Numbered from the stretch's first letter, positions 21,601 to 30,510 are shown. The stretch: DNA of 64,000 nucleotides from Blastopirellula retiformator (GCF_007859755.1 NZ_SJPF01000004.1:682894-746893), one strand, 5' to 3'. Program-made: numbers and translations. Notes: generated from the letters alone by a model not told the origin.

Positions 21601-22110
21601 TTTCGCTCGGCAATCGAGCCATGGTACGTCTTGGGTGAAGAACAAGCGTCGCAGTCGACCGCTCGCTATGTCGACTCGTCGCTAGAACGTCTGCAGGTGC
21701 TGGTCAGCGGCATGACGCCGGACCGTTACATGATCACCTGCAACGGTCGCAAAGTTCCGCTTCACCCGACTGGGGAACAAGGGCAATTTGCGGCAGGGGT
21801 GCGGTACCGCGCCTGGCAGCCGCCATCTTGCTTGCACCCAACCATTCCGGTGGACGAACCGCTAACGTTCGACCTGTTTGACATTTGGCAACAGCGTTCA
21901 CTCGGGGGATGCCGATATTTTGTCGGTCACCCAGGCGGCAATAATCCGGAAAGTTTTCCGGTAAACGCCTTCGAGGCGGAAGCCCGTCGCGTGGCAAGAT
22001 TCCATCAAATGGGGCACACAGCCGGCAAGATGCCGATGCCACAAGTGGAATCGAATCCCGACTTCCCCTTCACGTTAGATTTACGCCGCGGTAAAACGGT
22101 ACGGAAGTGA
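18676..22110 (+). CDS. Transglutaminase-like protein with DUF2126 C-terminal region
   Basis: 1144 residues. N-terminal bacterial transglutaminase beta domain (about 1-100), then a transglutaminase-like cysteine protease core with a complete triad: C180 (KRGSCRDSAWLL), H229 (DLHAWAEVF) and D245 (WIGLDATSG). From about 300 the protein belongs to DUF2126, including MTMGGEPTFVSIDDMEG and a long region rich in aromatic residues. Such proteins are encoded with circularly permuted ATP-grasp and alpha-E proteins; published genome analysis (Iyer, Aravind and colleagues, amidoligase work) predicted a peptide ligation/cleavage system. The stop overlaps the next start by four bases. No signal peptide: cytosolic. 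Confidence 0.93.
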   Translation: MAILTALHHSTYYKYDRHIGMGAQTIRLRPAPHCRTPIHSYSLKISPSNHFVNWQQDPFGNFVARVVFQEPIDHFRVDVDLISEMTVINPFDFFVAPEAEYFPFTYEGPLKVDLLPFLEKESPGPLFDEFVASIDRTKRKTIDFVVDLNRRVHEEINYEIRMEPGVQTPEQSLSLKRGSCRDSAWLLVQTLRHLGLAARFASGYIIQLKPDVKSLDGPSGSEYDFTDLHAWAEVFLPGAGWIGLDATSGLLASEGHIPLACTPSPITAAPIDGGHEPCENVEFSFGMNVSRFWEDPRVTKPYADEEWDKIYALGNEVDQRLEKADVKMTMGGEPTFVSIDDMEGDEWNTTAVGPTKRRLADDMMRRMYNRFAPGGLLHYGQGKWYPGEQLPRWAFRCYWREDGQPIWENPELFAIDHIDYGHTADVAKEFGVILADKLQVNPQHVSFAYEDAYYYAWRERRMPANVNPYDSKIDDKEERARIARVFEHGLSNPVGVILPVQYAWWEQEPQWKSGEWVVRSDELFLIPGDSAMGLRLPLDSLIWETKNERSVLFPLDPLAERTPLMSYEELVARRSSGMELLTGATQGTAYARHQANGGFGNSPRPGQGIHGQSLTGRPESGDRNGQQGHSWSDTNYNSSVIRTALCIEAREGRLHIFCPPVDRIEAYLDLMAAVEMTAKEMNVPVVIEGYLPPHDDRVNHFSITPDPGVIEVNVHPAHNWNQLCEITNGVYEDAHYSRLGTEKFNQDGRHTGTGGGNHVVMGGPTPGESPFLKRPDLLRSLVAYWHNHPSLSYLFSGSFIGPTSQAPRVDEGRRDSIYELQIAFEQIPENGDCPPWLVDRIFRNLLTDMTGNTHRSEFCIDKLFSPDGSAGRRGLLEFRAFEMPPHARMSLTQQLLLRSLVARFLEDPYRAPLVGWDTTLHDRFMLPHFVWQDFEDVISETNQHDFPLKQEWFAPHFEFKFPKIGEFSQRGVQVEFRSAIEPWYVLGEEQASQSTARYVDSSLERLQVLVSGMTPDRYMITCNGRKVPLHPTGEQGQFAAGVRYRAWQPPSCLHPTIPVDEPLTFDLFDIWQQRSLGGCRYFVGHPGGNNPESFPVNAFEAEARRVARFHQMGHTAGKMPMPQVESNPDFPFTLDLRRGKTVRK

Positions 22111-24716
22111 GCCCCCATCGTCGCGATCCATTAGATCCGTCGACTTCGACGTCTACCCCACTCCCGAACGGCAATTCCGTGTCGAATGCTTCCCCGAACG
22201 CACCGACCATGCCTGCTCTCTTTTCCCAATATCGGAAAGGGGAGGGGGTCTATGACGAATTGTATGACGCCAGCGGAGTGCGGCCGACATGGGCGCCCTT
22301 CGTCCAGGCGGTCGAAAGCCTCGGCGTAGAAGGCTTCAAGCGGCGGTGGCTGCAGGCCAACCGAGCGCTCAACCGGAACGGACTGGCCTACAGCGCGTGG
22401 AAAGATAGCGATCACGAAGTTCGCCCCTGGGAACTCGATCCGATTCCGCTGTTGATTTCGAGCGCCGACTGGATAGCGGCCTCCAAAGGACTCCAGCAAC
22501 GAGCGCGGCTGCTGGAAGCGATTCTGACCGACGTCTACGGCCATCAGGAGTTGATGAAAAGCAACATCCTGCCGCCGGAGGTGATTTTCAGCCATCCCGG
22601 CTTTTGTCGGTCGTTCCATCGCCAGCGTCCGCCGGCGAATCACTTCCTCCATTTCTACGCCGCCGACATCGCACGTTCGCCCGACGGCAAATGGTGGGTG
22701 TTGGCCGATCGTACCGAAGCCCCGTCAGGCGCCGGCTTCGTGCTCGAAAATCGTCTGATCCAATCCCGGACGTTGCCGACTGTCTTTCACCAGGCGAACG
22801 TTCAGCGGCTGGCCCAATACTTTCTAGCGTACAAGCGAGCCGTCGCTGCGGCGGCGCCCCGGGTCGAGAACCCCCGCGTCGCCATCCTGACGCAAGGCTC
22901 GGCCGGCCCCAACTACTTTGAAGACGCTTACCTGTCGCGCTATCTCGGCTACACGCTGGTCGAAGCTTCCGACCTGGCGGTTCGCAATCACAAGGTGATG
23001 CTGAAGACGCTGGGTGGACTCATTCAGATCGACGTGATCATTCGCCGCACCAACAGCGACCAATGCGATTCGCTCGAGTTGAGCCATGCCAGCGAAGGAA
23101 TCCCTGGTCTGCTGCAAGCGTCGCGTAACGGCAACGTCGCAGTGATCAATCCGCTGGGATCGGGCCTGGTCGAATCGCCGATCTTCATGGCGTTCATGCC
23201 GAAGCTCTGCCAGGAGCTGTTTGGCGAGCCGCTGATCATGCCGGGCGTCGCGACCTGGTGGTGCGGCGATCGCGAACAAATGGACTACGTCGTCGACAAC
23301 CTCGACAACCTGATCGTCAAACGGGCCTATCGCCTGCGTGGCCGCGAGCTGGCGTTCGCCAACATGCTGCGCAATCAATCGCGCGAAGCGACGATCAAGA
23401 TGTTGCGCAGCGACCCCACCCAGTTCGTCGCCCAGGAAGTAGTCAAACGCTCGACTTGCCCGGTCTGGAAATCGCAAGGAATCGCCCCGGCGCCAATCGC
23501 CATGCGGGCCTTTGCGGTCGCTTCGGGTGAAGACTTCGAGGTGATGCAGGGGGGACTGGTTCGCGTGTCGGCGGCGCCCGATCCGCTAGAGATGTCGATC
23601 CTGGCCGGTGAGAAAAGCAAAGACGCTTGGATCTTGTCGGACGGCCCGGTCAGTCGCATTTCGCTGCTGCAAAAGCCTGGCGCCTCGATCGAGTTGAAGC
23701 GAACCGGCGGCGAACTGCCGAGCCGCGTCGCCGAGAACCTCTTCTGGTTGGGACGCAACCTGGAACGGGCCGACGTCAGCGCTCGCTTGCTGCGAGCCAC
23801 GATCATCCGCCTGACCAGCGAATCGATCTTGGAAGAACAGCCCGAAACGCCGGCCCTGATGCGGGCGCTGGCCGACATTGGCCAGATCGACGCAGGCTAC
23901 GGCGTCGACGAGATTCGCCGCCAACTGCCGCCGCTGGAAACGGCGCTGCCGCCGGCGGTGTTTGACGCCTCCGACTCGTTCAGCATGCGGGCGATCGTCA
24001 CCGAGATCTTCCGCCTGACGACTCGATCACGCGATCGCGTCTCGTCCGACAGCTGGCGAATATTGCATCGTATCGACAAGAGCTTCACGCCGCCGAAGGT
24101 GGGCCAGTGGGATCTTTCCGACGTGTTGGCGCTGCTCGACGATCTAATCCTCGATCTCGCGGCTTTCAGCGGCATCGTGTCGGAGAGCATGACCCGCACG
24201 CAGATCTATTACTTCCTGGATATGGGACGCCGGATCGAACGGGCGCTGCAGCAGGTTCGCTTGCTCCGCAACTGCCTGATCGAACCGACCGGCGATCTGA
24301 CCGCCATCCTGGAAGCGCTGTTGGAAATCTCCGACAGTACGATGACCTACCGCTCGCGCTATCTGGCCGACGTCCAAATGCCGGCGGTGCTCGACTTGCT
24401 GCTGACCGACGAGACCAACCCTCGTTCGATCGCGCGGCAATTGGTCCAATTGCTGGACCACGTCAACGCGCTTCCGGTCAACGCCGGCACAGGACTGTTT
24501 TCGCTGGAACAACGTCTGGCGATGATGCTGCTGAACGAAACGCGGATGTGCGATGTGACGGTCTTCCGTGATGGGGAGGACCTCGACCCGAACGCGCCGC
24601 TAAGCCTATTGCTGCAAGAGATTGAGTCGCTGCTGCCGAAGTTGTCCGACGCTTTGTCGAATCGTTACCTGGTCCATGCAGGTCTCCATTCGCACCTCAC
24701 CGAATTTCGCCTGTAA
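22107..24716 (+). CDS. Circularly permuted ATP-grasp and alpha-E domain fusion
   Basis: 869 residues with a GTG start overlapping the previous stop (GTGA). The first 35 residues are low-complexity; an internal ATG at 22209 (MPALFSQYRKGEGVYDEL) is an alternative. Residues about 60-500 match the type 2 circularly permuted ATP-grasp (DUF404/DUF407, COG2308), with the family stretches RPPANHFLHFYAADIARSPDG, VLADRTEAPSGAGFVLENR and GSGLVESPIFMAFMPKL. From about 538 to 865 it is an alpha-E domain (DUF403, COG2307; RVAENLFWLGRNLERADVSA). The minus-strand pair at 25.8-28.2 kb encodes the same two domains as separate genes. Predicted to form peptide or amide bonds with ATP; the substrate is unknown. 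Confidence 0.92.
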   Translation: MSPHRRDPLDPSTSTSTPLPNGNSVSNASPNAPTMPALFSQYRKGEGVYDELYDASGVRPTWAPFVQAVESLGVEGFKRRWLQANRALNRNGLAYSAWKDSDHEVRPWELDPIPLLISSADWIAASKGLQQRARLLEAILTDVYGHQELMKSNILPPEVIFSHPGFCRSFHRQRPPANHFLHFYAADIARSPDGKWWVLADRTEAPSGAGFVLENRLIQSRTLPTVFHQANVQRLAQYFLAYKRAVAAAAPRVENPRVAILTQGSAGPNYFEDAYLSRYLGYTLVEASDLAVRNHKVMLKTLGGLIQIDVIIRRTNSDQCDSLELSHASEGIPGLLQASRNGNVAVINPLGSGLVESPIFMAFMPKLCQELFGEPLIMPGVATWWCGDREQMDYVVDNLDNLIVKRAYRLRGRELAFANMLRNQSREATIKMLRSDPTQFVAQEVVKRSTCPVWKSQGIAPAPIAMRAFAVASGEDFEVMQGGLVRVSAAPDPLEMSILAGEKSKDAWILSDGPVSRISLLQKPGASIELKRTGGELPSRVAENLFWLGRNLERADVSARLLRATIIRLTSESILEEQPETPALMRALADIGQIDAGYGVDEIRRQLPPLETALPPAVFDASDSFSMRAIVTEIFRLTTRSRDRVSSDSWRILHRIDKSFTPPKVGQWDLSDVLALLDDLILDLAAFSGIVSESMTRTQIYYFLDMGRRIERALQQVRLLRNCLIEPTGDLTAILEALLEISDSTMTYRSRYLADVQMPAVLDLLLTDETNPRSIARQLVQLLDHVNALPVNAGTGLFSLEQRLAMMLLNETRMCDVTVFRDGEDLDPNAPLSLLLQEIESLLPKLSDALSNRYLVHAGLHSHLTEFRL

Positions 24717-24736
24717 CGGCAAGCCACCATCGAGAC

Positions 24737-25618
24737 ATGCAGTACCGCATTTCGCACACGACGAAATACTCCTACGCCGAACCAGCCTCGGTTTGTCATA
24801 ACCTGGTTCATTTGGCGCCAGCGAACTTTCCCCGTCAGGCGGTTCACGAGTATCGTCTGACCGTGCAACCGTCGCCGCCGACCATCGTCAATCGCCGCGA
24901 TTACTTCAACAACCGGGTCGACTACTTCTCGGTTACCGAGCCCCACCAAGGTTTAACGATCACCGCCAGCAGTCGCGTTGACGTGTCGCCGCCGGTCCCG
25001 ATCACCGACAACCCGCCGTGGGAACAGATCGCGGCGCAGTTCAATCCGGGATCACCACGTATCTTGTCGGTACTGCAATTTGCCTTCAAGTCGCGGCACA
25101 TCCCGATTCTGGAGCAGTTGCGGCAATACGCGAAAATCTCGTTCACCAAGAATCGCCCGATCTTCGACGCTGCCCGCGAGCTGACCAAGCGGATCCGCAC
25201 CGACTTCAAGTACGATTCGACCGCCACATCGATTCATACGCCGGTTGCCGAGGCGTTCGCCCGCCGGCATGGCGTTTGTCAGGACTTCGCCCATGTGGCG
25301 ATTGGTTGCCTCCGTTCTATGGGACTCCCGGCTCGCTACGTCAGCGGTTACCTCCGCACGCTGCCTCCGCCGGGCAAACCGCGTCTGGTGGGCGCCGACG
25401 CTTCTCACGCTTGGTTCTCGGTCTACTGTGGCGAAGAGACGGGCTGGGTCGATCTCGATCCGACCAACGATCTGGTCTGCAGCACCGACCACGTGACTGC
25501 CGCGTGGGGCCGCGACTTTGAAGATGTGACGCCGATCCAAGGAGTCGTCATCGGCGGCGGCTCGCACATCATGAGCGTCTCGGTCGACGTCGAACCGCTA
25601 CAATCGCCGACGCTGTAG
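24737..25618 (+). CDS. Transglutaminase-like cysteine protease domain protein
   Basis: 293 residues. N-terminal bacterial transglutaminase beta domain (1-80; MQYRISHTTKYSYAEPAS), then the transglutaminase core with C181 (HGVCQDFAHVAIGC), H224 (ASHAWFSVY) and D241 (DLDPTNDLV). It starts 20 bases after the fusion gene in the same operon. The two transglutaminases of this operon differ in size and accessory domains, so they may act on different substrates or steps, for example making and removing a peptide tag. That role is inferred from the family context. Confidence 0.93.
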   Translation: MQYRISHTTKYSYAEPASVCHNLVHLAPANFPRQAVHEYRLTVQPSPPTIVNRRDYFNNRVDYFSVTEPHQGLTITASSRVDVSPPVPITDNPPWEQIAAQFNPGSPRILSVLQFAFKSRHIPILEQLRQYAKISFTKNRPIFDAARELTKRIRTDFKYDSTATSIHTPVAEAFARRHGVCQDFAHVAIGCLRSMGLPARYVSGYLRTLPPPGKPRLVGADASHAWFSVYCGEETGWVDLDPTNDLVCSTDHVTAAWGRDFEDVTPIQGVVIGGGSHIMSVSVDVEPLQSPTL

Positions 25619-25626
25619 AGCGACTC

Positions 25627-25782
25627 TAGCTGCCTGTTGAAAAATGCCATCGTGGCATTTTCCAACCTCGCCAGGCTCAGAGCGTAGCTCTTCGCGGCTC
25701 GCAAAATAACGACTTACGTCGCTATTTTGGGATCGCATCCATGCGATCACGCAGTCCGTCGAGAAAATCAACGGACTGCTAG
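25627..25782 (+). repeat. Dispersed four-hairpin repeat, copy D
   Basis: Full-length copy between the convergent transglutaminase and alpha-E genes, starting 9 bases after the stop of the former. A further GGTTAGCC...GGCTAACC hairpin (25782-25816) follows immediately. Confidence 0.92.
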
Positions 25783-25816
25783 GTTAGCCGTGAAAGCTCC
25801 GCTTTCGGGGCTAACC
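25782..25816. terminator. Stem-loop between convergent genes
   Basis: GGTTAGCC GT GAAAGC TCC GCTTTC GG GGCTAACC: an 8+6 base-pair stem with a small internal loop and a 3-base loop, just after the stop side of both convergent genes. There is no U-run, so termination is inferred only from position. Confidence 0.45.
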
Positions 25817-25822
25817 CTAGAA

Positions 25823-26779
25823 TTACGCCGCTTCGGCGTGGCGAGTGAAGAACGTATTCGACAGGGCGCCGCCGACGGCGTTAACACGCCGCTGCATGTC
25901 GTCGACAAACTCGTGCATGCCGCGGTTGACGATGTCCTCAGCGCTGGTAAAGGCCAGGCTGGCTCGCAATTGGCCGAGGCGCTGTTCCGGCAGGTTGCTG
26001 AAGCCTTCCGGGTCGGAACCGGTAATCGCATGCAACGAATCGTTGGCTCGCGACAGGCAGTGCAGGATCGCCCGGGGAAACTCTTTGTCGAGCACCAGGA
26101 AGTTGACGATGTTCGCCGGATTAATCCGGCCGTACCGCTGACGATACATTTCAAACGCACTGGCCGAGCGGAGCAGGGCGGACCACTGCAATTCGTCAAA
26201 CGGCGTACCGACATGCTGTGGGCTGGGCAGCAAGATGTAGTACTTCACGTCGAGGATCCGCGACGTCTTGTCGGCCCGCTCCATGAAGCGGCCGCACTGA
26301 CCGAAATGCCAACCTTCGCCATGCGTCATCGTGGCGTCGGTGATGCCGATAAAGTGCTGTCCCGAAGCGCGGATTTGTTCGTAGAAGACCAGTTGCTCTT
26401 CGCTGACGCCGCCAGCGCGCCCGACATCTTTGACCATCAGGTAAAAGTTGTTCAGGTGCTCCCACATCTCGGCCGAGATCACTTCGCGGATGCTCCGCGC
26501 GTTTTCTCGCGCATTGATCAGCGCCGACAAGATTGAGTTGGGATTGTTGCGATCGAAGGTGAGGAACTCCAGGACGTTCCGCTTGGTCGGCGCATCGTAG
26601 AGTTCGTAAAACAGCTTGTCGTCGCCGGTCGTAGTCACCAGCGGCAGCCACTGCTGATGCCCCTCCGAGGCGAGATCCATGCTGAGATTTAGATTGACGG
26701 CGATGAAACGAGCCACGTTCTCGGCTCGTTCCACGTAACGGCTCATCCAATAAATGGATTCCGCGACGCGGCTCAGCAT
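25823..26779 (-). CDS. Alpha-E domain-containing protein (DUF403)
   Basis: 318 residues, the whole protein being one alpha-E domain (COG2307), an all-helical domain linked to circularly permuted ATP-grasp enzymes. The N-terminus (LSRVAESIYWMSRYVERAENVARF) is the family signature. Its ATG shares one base with the TAA of the ATP-grasp gene upstream (TAATG), so the two are co-translated. This is the stand-alone counterpart of the C-terminal half of the 869-residue fusion on the opposite strand. Confidence 0.93.
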   Translation of the reverse strand: MLSRVAESIYWMSRYVERAENVARFIAVNLNLSMDLASEGHQQWLPLVTTTGDDKLFYELYDAPTKRNVLEFLTFDRNNPNSILSALINARENARSIREVISAEMWEHLNNFYLMVKDVGRAGGVSEEQLVFYEQIRASGQHFIGITDATMTHGEGWHFGQCGRFMERADKTSRILDVKYYILLPSPQHVGTPFDELQWSALLRSASAFEMYRQRYGRINPANIVNFLVLDKEFPRAILHCLSRANDSLHAITGSDPEGFSNLPEQRLGQLRASLAFTSAEDIVNRGMHEFVDDMQRRVNAVGGALSNTFFTRHAEAA

Positions 26780-28248
26780 TACGGAAGTTCCTCAACAACC
26801 CAGGTATCTTTGCTCCCGCCGCCTTGTGATGAGTTAACGACCAACGAGCCCTTTTTCAAAGCGACTCGGGTTAACCCGCCCGGCAGTACGAACACGTCGC
26901 GACCGTAAATAATAAACGGTCGCAGGTCGACGTGGCGTCCTTCCAGACGATCCTCAATGATGACCGGCGCTCGGGAGAGACTAAGCGTCGGTTGGGCGAT
27001 GTAATTGCGCGGATTGGCTTTGATCAGATCGGCGAACTTGGCTTGTTCCTCGCGCGTCGATCGCGGACCAATCAACATGCCGTAGCCGCCCGATTCGTTG
27101 GCCGGCTTGACGACAAAGTTGTGCAGGTTATTCAGGACGTGATCCCGCTGCTTGTCGTCCCAACAGACGTAGGTCGGCACGTTCGGCAGAATCGGGTCTT
27201 CACCCAGATAGTATTTGATGATCTGGGGGACGTAGGCGTAAATCACCTTGTCGTCGGCGATCCCGGTGCCGGGGGCGTTGGCCAGGGCGATATTGCCGGC
27301 CTGGTAGGCCTCGATCAAGCCCGGCACGCCCAGCAGCGAGTCTTCGCGGAAGACGCGAGGATCGATGAAATCGTCGTCGATACGGCGATACAGGACGTCG
27401 ATCTTCGACAGTCCCTTGGTCGTCCGCATGTAGACCTTTTTGTCCTGCACCACCAGGTCGCGACCTTCGACCAGGTCGACCCCCATCTGCTGGGCCAGGA
27501 ACGAATGTTCGAAGTAGGCGGAGTTGTAAACGCCGGGGGTCAGCACGCCGACAGTCGGCGTCTCGGCCCGGTCTTCCGCCAGGTAGTTGAGCGCATCGAG
27601 TAGTTGGCCGCAATAGTCGTCGACCGGACGGACCGACAGCGACTCGAACAGGTCAGGAAACGCCTGCTTCATCAGCTGGCGATTCTGCAGCACGTACGAA
27701 ACGCCGGACGGGCAACGCAGGTTATCTTCCAGGACGTAAAACTTGCCGTCCTGATCCCGCACCAGATCGGTACCGGTGATGTGGCACCAAACCCCTTTGG
27801 GGGGCTTCAGTCCGACGCACTGCGGCCGGAACGACGAGGCGGAACGGACGACATGCTCCGGAATCGCCTTATCTTTCAGAATCTTTTGATCGCCGTAGAC
27901 GTCGTCAATGAACATGTTGAGCGCGACAATACGCTGCTTCAAACCGTCAGTGACCCACTTCCATTCGTCGGCATCGATAATCCGGGGAAGAATATCGAAC
28001 GGTATAATCCGCTCGGTTCCTTCTTCGTCGCCGTAGACGTTGAACGTGATCCCTAAACGGACCATCGATCGTTCGGCGGCCATTTTGCGTCGATGTAGAT
28101 CAAGCGTCGTCAGGCCAATGACTCGCTTGTAAAGCAGATTGCAGTTATCGCGGGGAGAGGCGTCGTGGGCGAACATTTCGTCGTAGAAATCGCCTACGTC
28201 GTACTCTGAAACTCCGTTGACGCGTTCCATGGACGTTTGTTGTTGCAT
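26779..28248 (-). CDS. Circularly permuted type 2 ATP-grasp protein
   Basis: 489 residues (DUF404/DUF407, COG2308). Family stretches: [20 protein letters not shown] at about 100, [19 protein letters not shown], the acidic [38 protein letters not shown] and [17 protein letters not shown], the last being part of the ATP-binding site. Predicted ATP-dependent carboxylate-amine ligase. Alternative start at residue 7 (MERVNGV). It is the first gene of a two-gene operon with the alpha-E gene, convergent with the transglutaminase operon. Confidence 0.93.
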   Translation of the reverse strand: MQQQTSMERVNGVSEYDVGDFYDEMFAHDASPRDNCNLLYKRVIGLTTLDLHRRKMAAERSMVRLGITFNVYGDEEGTERIIPFDILPRIIDADEWKWVTDGLKQRIVALNMFIDDVYGDQKILKDKAIPEHVVRSASSFRPQCVGLKPPKGVWCHITGTDLVRDQDGKFYVLEDNLRCPSGVSYVLQNRQLMKQAFPDLFESLSVRPVDDYCGQLLDALNYLAEDRAETPTVGVLTPGVYNSAYFEHSFLAQQMGVDLVEGRDLVVQDKKVYMRTTKGLSKIDVLYRRIDDDFIDPRVFREDSLLGVPGLIEAYQAGNIALANAPGTGIADDKVIYAYVPQIIKYYLGEDPILPNVPTYVCWDDKQRDHVLNNLHNFVVKPANESGGYGMLIGPRSTREEQAKFADLIKANPRNYIAQPTLSLSRAPVIIEDRLEGRHVDLRPFIIYGRDVFVLPGGLTRVALKKGSLVVNSSQGGGSKDTWVVEELP

Positions 28249-28550
28249 GACATGCGGCTCCTGCGCCTTGGATGGGGTTCACTCGGCGTAGGGAGAAGGT
28301 AGCACGTTCTGTGCCACCTTGTCTCAAGGAGCAAAATGAATCACAAATTCGCTGTTTTCAGTAGCTTGCGCTGATTACTTCGTCGTAACGCGCAATGTCG
28401 TAAGGGGACGATGCCCGGTTTTTGCGCATTCTGTTGAGTCGATTGCGCGGCCTGACAGCCACCGCCCGTTCATGATATCAATTTGTCGGGTTACGTCGAA
28501 ACATATTCCTAGTCGTATCAGCTAAGAAATTCCACCCGCTGGAGCTACCT
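28249..28550. other. Divergent promoter region between ATP-grasp and DUF1653 genes
   Basis: No gene seen. It is more AT-rich than its surroundings and must hold promoters in both directions. Confidence 0.5.
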
Positions 28551-28778
28551 GTGGAAACAAATATTTTGCCAGGACGCTATCGCCACTACAAAGGCCGCGA
28601 CTACACCGTGCTCGGAATCGCTCAGCACAGCGAAACCGAGGAGTCGCTTGTCGTCTATCGGCAGGAATATCCCCCCTTCGGACTTTGGGTTCGCCCGGCG
28701 GAGATGTTTGCCGAATCGGTAGAGATCGACGGTCGCGTCGTCCCCCGGTTTGAAAAAATTGCCGATGAGACGAACTAG
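28551..28778 (+). CDS. DUF1653 domain-containing protein
   Basis: 75 residues with a GTG start; GGAG about 7 bases upstream supports it. The whole protein is a DUF1653 domain: GRYRHYKGRDYTVLGIAQHS near the N-terminus, LVVYRQEYPPFGLWVRPAEMF and the ending VPRFEKI. A small cytosolic protein of unknown function. It ends 29 bases before repeat copy E. Confidence 0.9.
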   Translation: METNILPGRYRHYKGRDYTVLGIAQHSETEESLVVYRQEYPPFGLWVRPAEMFAESVEIDGRVVPRFEKIADETN

Positions 28779-28807
28779 CGACATTCCGTCTGACGCCAGA
28801 CCACGGC

Positions 28808-28963
28808 TAACTGCCTGTTGAAAAATGCCATCGTGGCATTTTCCAACCTCGCCAGGCTCAGAGCGTAGCTCTTCGCGGCTCGCAAAATAACGACCTACGT
28901 CGCTATTTTGCGATCGCATCCGTGCGATCACGCAGTCCGTCGAGAAAATCAACGGACTGCTAA
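28808..28963 (+). repeat. Dispersed four-hairpin repeat, copy E
   Basis: Full-length copy between convergent DUF1653 and carboxypeptidase genes. The right end (CTGCTAAGG) provides the TAG stop of the carboxypeptidase on the other strand. Confidence 0.92.
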
Positions 28964-30510
28964 GGCGCCGCAGCCGCTTGTCGCCTACTCCATGCCCAGC
29001 GATAGAGATTGCGCGAGTCAAGATAGCGATTGTCTCGCGTCGACCCCAGGATCACCACCAGCAGGCGATCCCCATCCCGCACTCCGGTCGAAACCAGGCA
29101 AGCCCCCGCGGCCCCGGTCATCCCCGTCTTGATGCCATCGAACCCTTCGATCCCCAACAGTTGGTTGGTGTTCTTCCACGTTTGCATCCGGGTCTTCGAG
29201 TCTTCGCTGGTCAACTCGCCCCGAAAATTTCGGGTGTTCACATAGCGACGAAAATCCTCATTCTGAAACGCCTCCCAGCCAAGGCGAACCAGATCGCGGG
29301 CGCTGCTGCGATTGGCGCTGTTGCCGTGCGGATCCAAGTAAATCGTCTCCTTCATCGACAGCGCAGCAGCGCGACGATTCATCGCCACCACAAAACGTCG
29401 CAGCGCCTCATCGCGCGTCACCTCCGTATCGCGCGCCGTGCCGATGGCGACCGGTCGGTCGGCGTCCGCCGGCAAGTAGCGCCCAAAATGCTCCGCCAGC
29501 ACAACCGCCGCATCATTGCCGGAAGGGAGAAGCAATCCGTAGAGCGCCTCTTTCGCCAAAATCGTTTCGCCGGCTTTCAGACTGGCGGTCGAACCAGGGG
29601 TCTTGTCGGCTCGCTCCGAGACGACCAGACGATCATTCCAGCGCTGGGGCGCCGCCTGACAAAGTTCCATCACCAGCAGCGCGGTCATCATCTTGGTGGT
29701 GCTAGCCATTGCCCGGACCTGCGACGAGTTCTTGCTCCAGAGGATCTCTCCGGTCGATCCATCCGCAATCGCCCACGCCTGAGCCTGCACTAGCGGCGGC
29801 CCCTTCAGATCGTCCGCCGGTTGGCGCTGACTGTCGGCGGGCGGAAATTCACCGACGATCTCCAGCGCGCCGAGATAGGCGTATTTCGACTGTGGCGCAC
29901 ACCGAACGCGGATCTTCACTTTCCCGTCCGCGTCGGCCAAGACGCGATCAAAGACGAGCCGCTCCGCCTGGTTGTCGTGGGCGTCGAGCGTTCCCGACGC
30001 TCCTGCTAGCTCGTACTCTCCGATCCGCCGCGCCGAGCCTCCCATCCGCGAAGCGAAGATCGTCACTTGATAGGAGGCTTCCGGCTTGAGACCTTCCAAT
30101 TGAAACTCGGCCTGATCATCAATGCCGGTTTCGACAAACAACGAATCTTGGCTCGCCGCGCTCGGCCAATCTGCCAGCAACTTCGTGCCGGCCAGGTTGT
30201 AACCGGCCCAAGGATTCGTTTGGCGAATTGCCACAGACGTGACCAGTCCGTCCGCGTCTTGGCAGTCGGTGACGACCAAGCCAACCGAGGTCGGCTTATC
30301 GACGTTGTTCCAAGGCGCGACGCTGCGATTCTGGGAAGCGCCGAAGTCGATTCGCACGGTCTGATCGGCGGCAAACGCCGGCAGAGCCAGAAACATCCCC
30401 CAACCGGCCAGCACAAGTTTCGAAACGGTTTGTTGATACGTCACAGATGCGTAGGCCTTCAAGAAAAACTGGGGAGAGTATGCGAACCGGATCCGAGGGC
30501 TAGCCGTCAA
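28960..30510 (-). CDS. D-alanyl-D-alanine carboxypeptidase family protein with extra N-terminal domain
   Basis: 516 residues as an open frame. A signal peptide (LVLAGWGMFLALPAFAADQ) suggests the true start may be a GTG at 30444 (22 residues shorter). Residues about 50-220 form a beta-rich domain resembling galactose-binding or malectin-like modules (VRIDFGASQ...VKIRVRC...YLGALEIVG). The rest is a low-molecular-weight penicillin-binding protein (peptidase S11): S270-x-x-K273 (ASTTKMM), SGN at 330-332, and KTG (GIKTGMTGAAGAC). It trims pentapeptides in peptidoglycan. This is notable in a group with thin or debated peptidoglycan. The stop codon lies in repeat copy E. Confidence 0.88.
   Translation of the reverse strand: MTASPRIRFAYSPQFFLKAYASVTYQQTVSKLVLAGWGMFLALPAFAADQTVRIDFGASQNRSVAPWNNVDKPTSVGLVVTDCQDADGLVTSVAIRQTNPWAGYNLAGTKLLADWPSAASQDSLFVETGIDDQAEFQLEGLKPEASYQVTIFASRMGGSARRIGEYELAGASGTLDAHDNQAERLVFDRVLADADGKVKIRVRCAPQSKYAYLGALEIVGEFPPADSQRQPADDLKGPPLVQAQAWAIADGSTGEILWSKNSSQVRAMASTTKMMTALLVMELCQAAPQRWNDRLVVSERADKTPGSTASLKAGETILAKEALYGLLLPSGNDAAVVLAEHFGRYLPADADRPVAIGTARDTEVTRDEALRRFVVAMNRRAAALSMKETIYLDPHGNSANRSSARDLVRLGWEAFQNEDFRRYVNTRNFRGELTSEDSKTRMQTWKNTNQLLGIEGFDGIKTGMTGAAGACLVSTGVRDGDRLLVVILGSTRDNRYLDSRNLYRWAWSRRQAAAAP

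Noticed and set aside
28249-28550. Riboswitch or structured leader upstream of the ATP-grasp operon
   Set aside because: I found no convincing pairing or known conserved core.
28808-28963. Reading the dispersed repeat as an ordinary intrinsic terminator
   Set aside because: The last stem lacks a following U-run; only the second stem ends in TATTTT, so a standard terminator is not evident although a 3'-end role remains possible.
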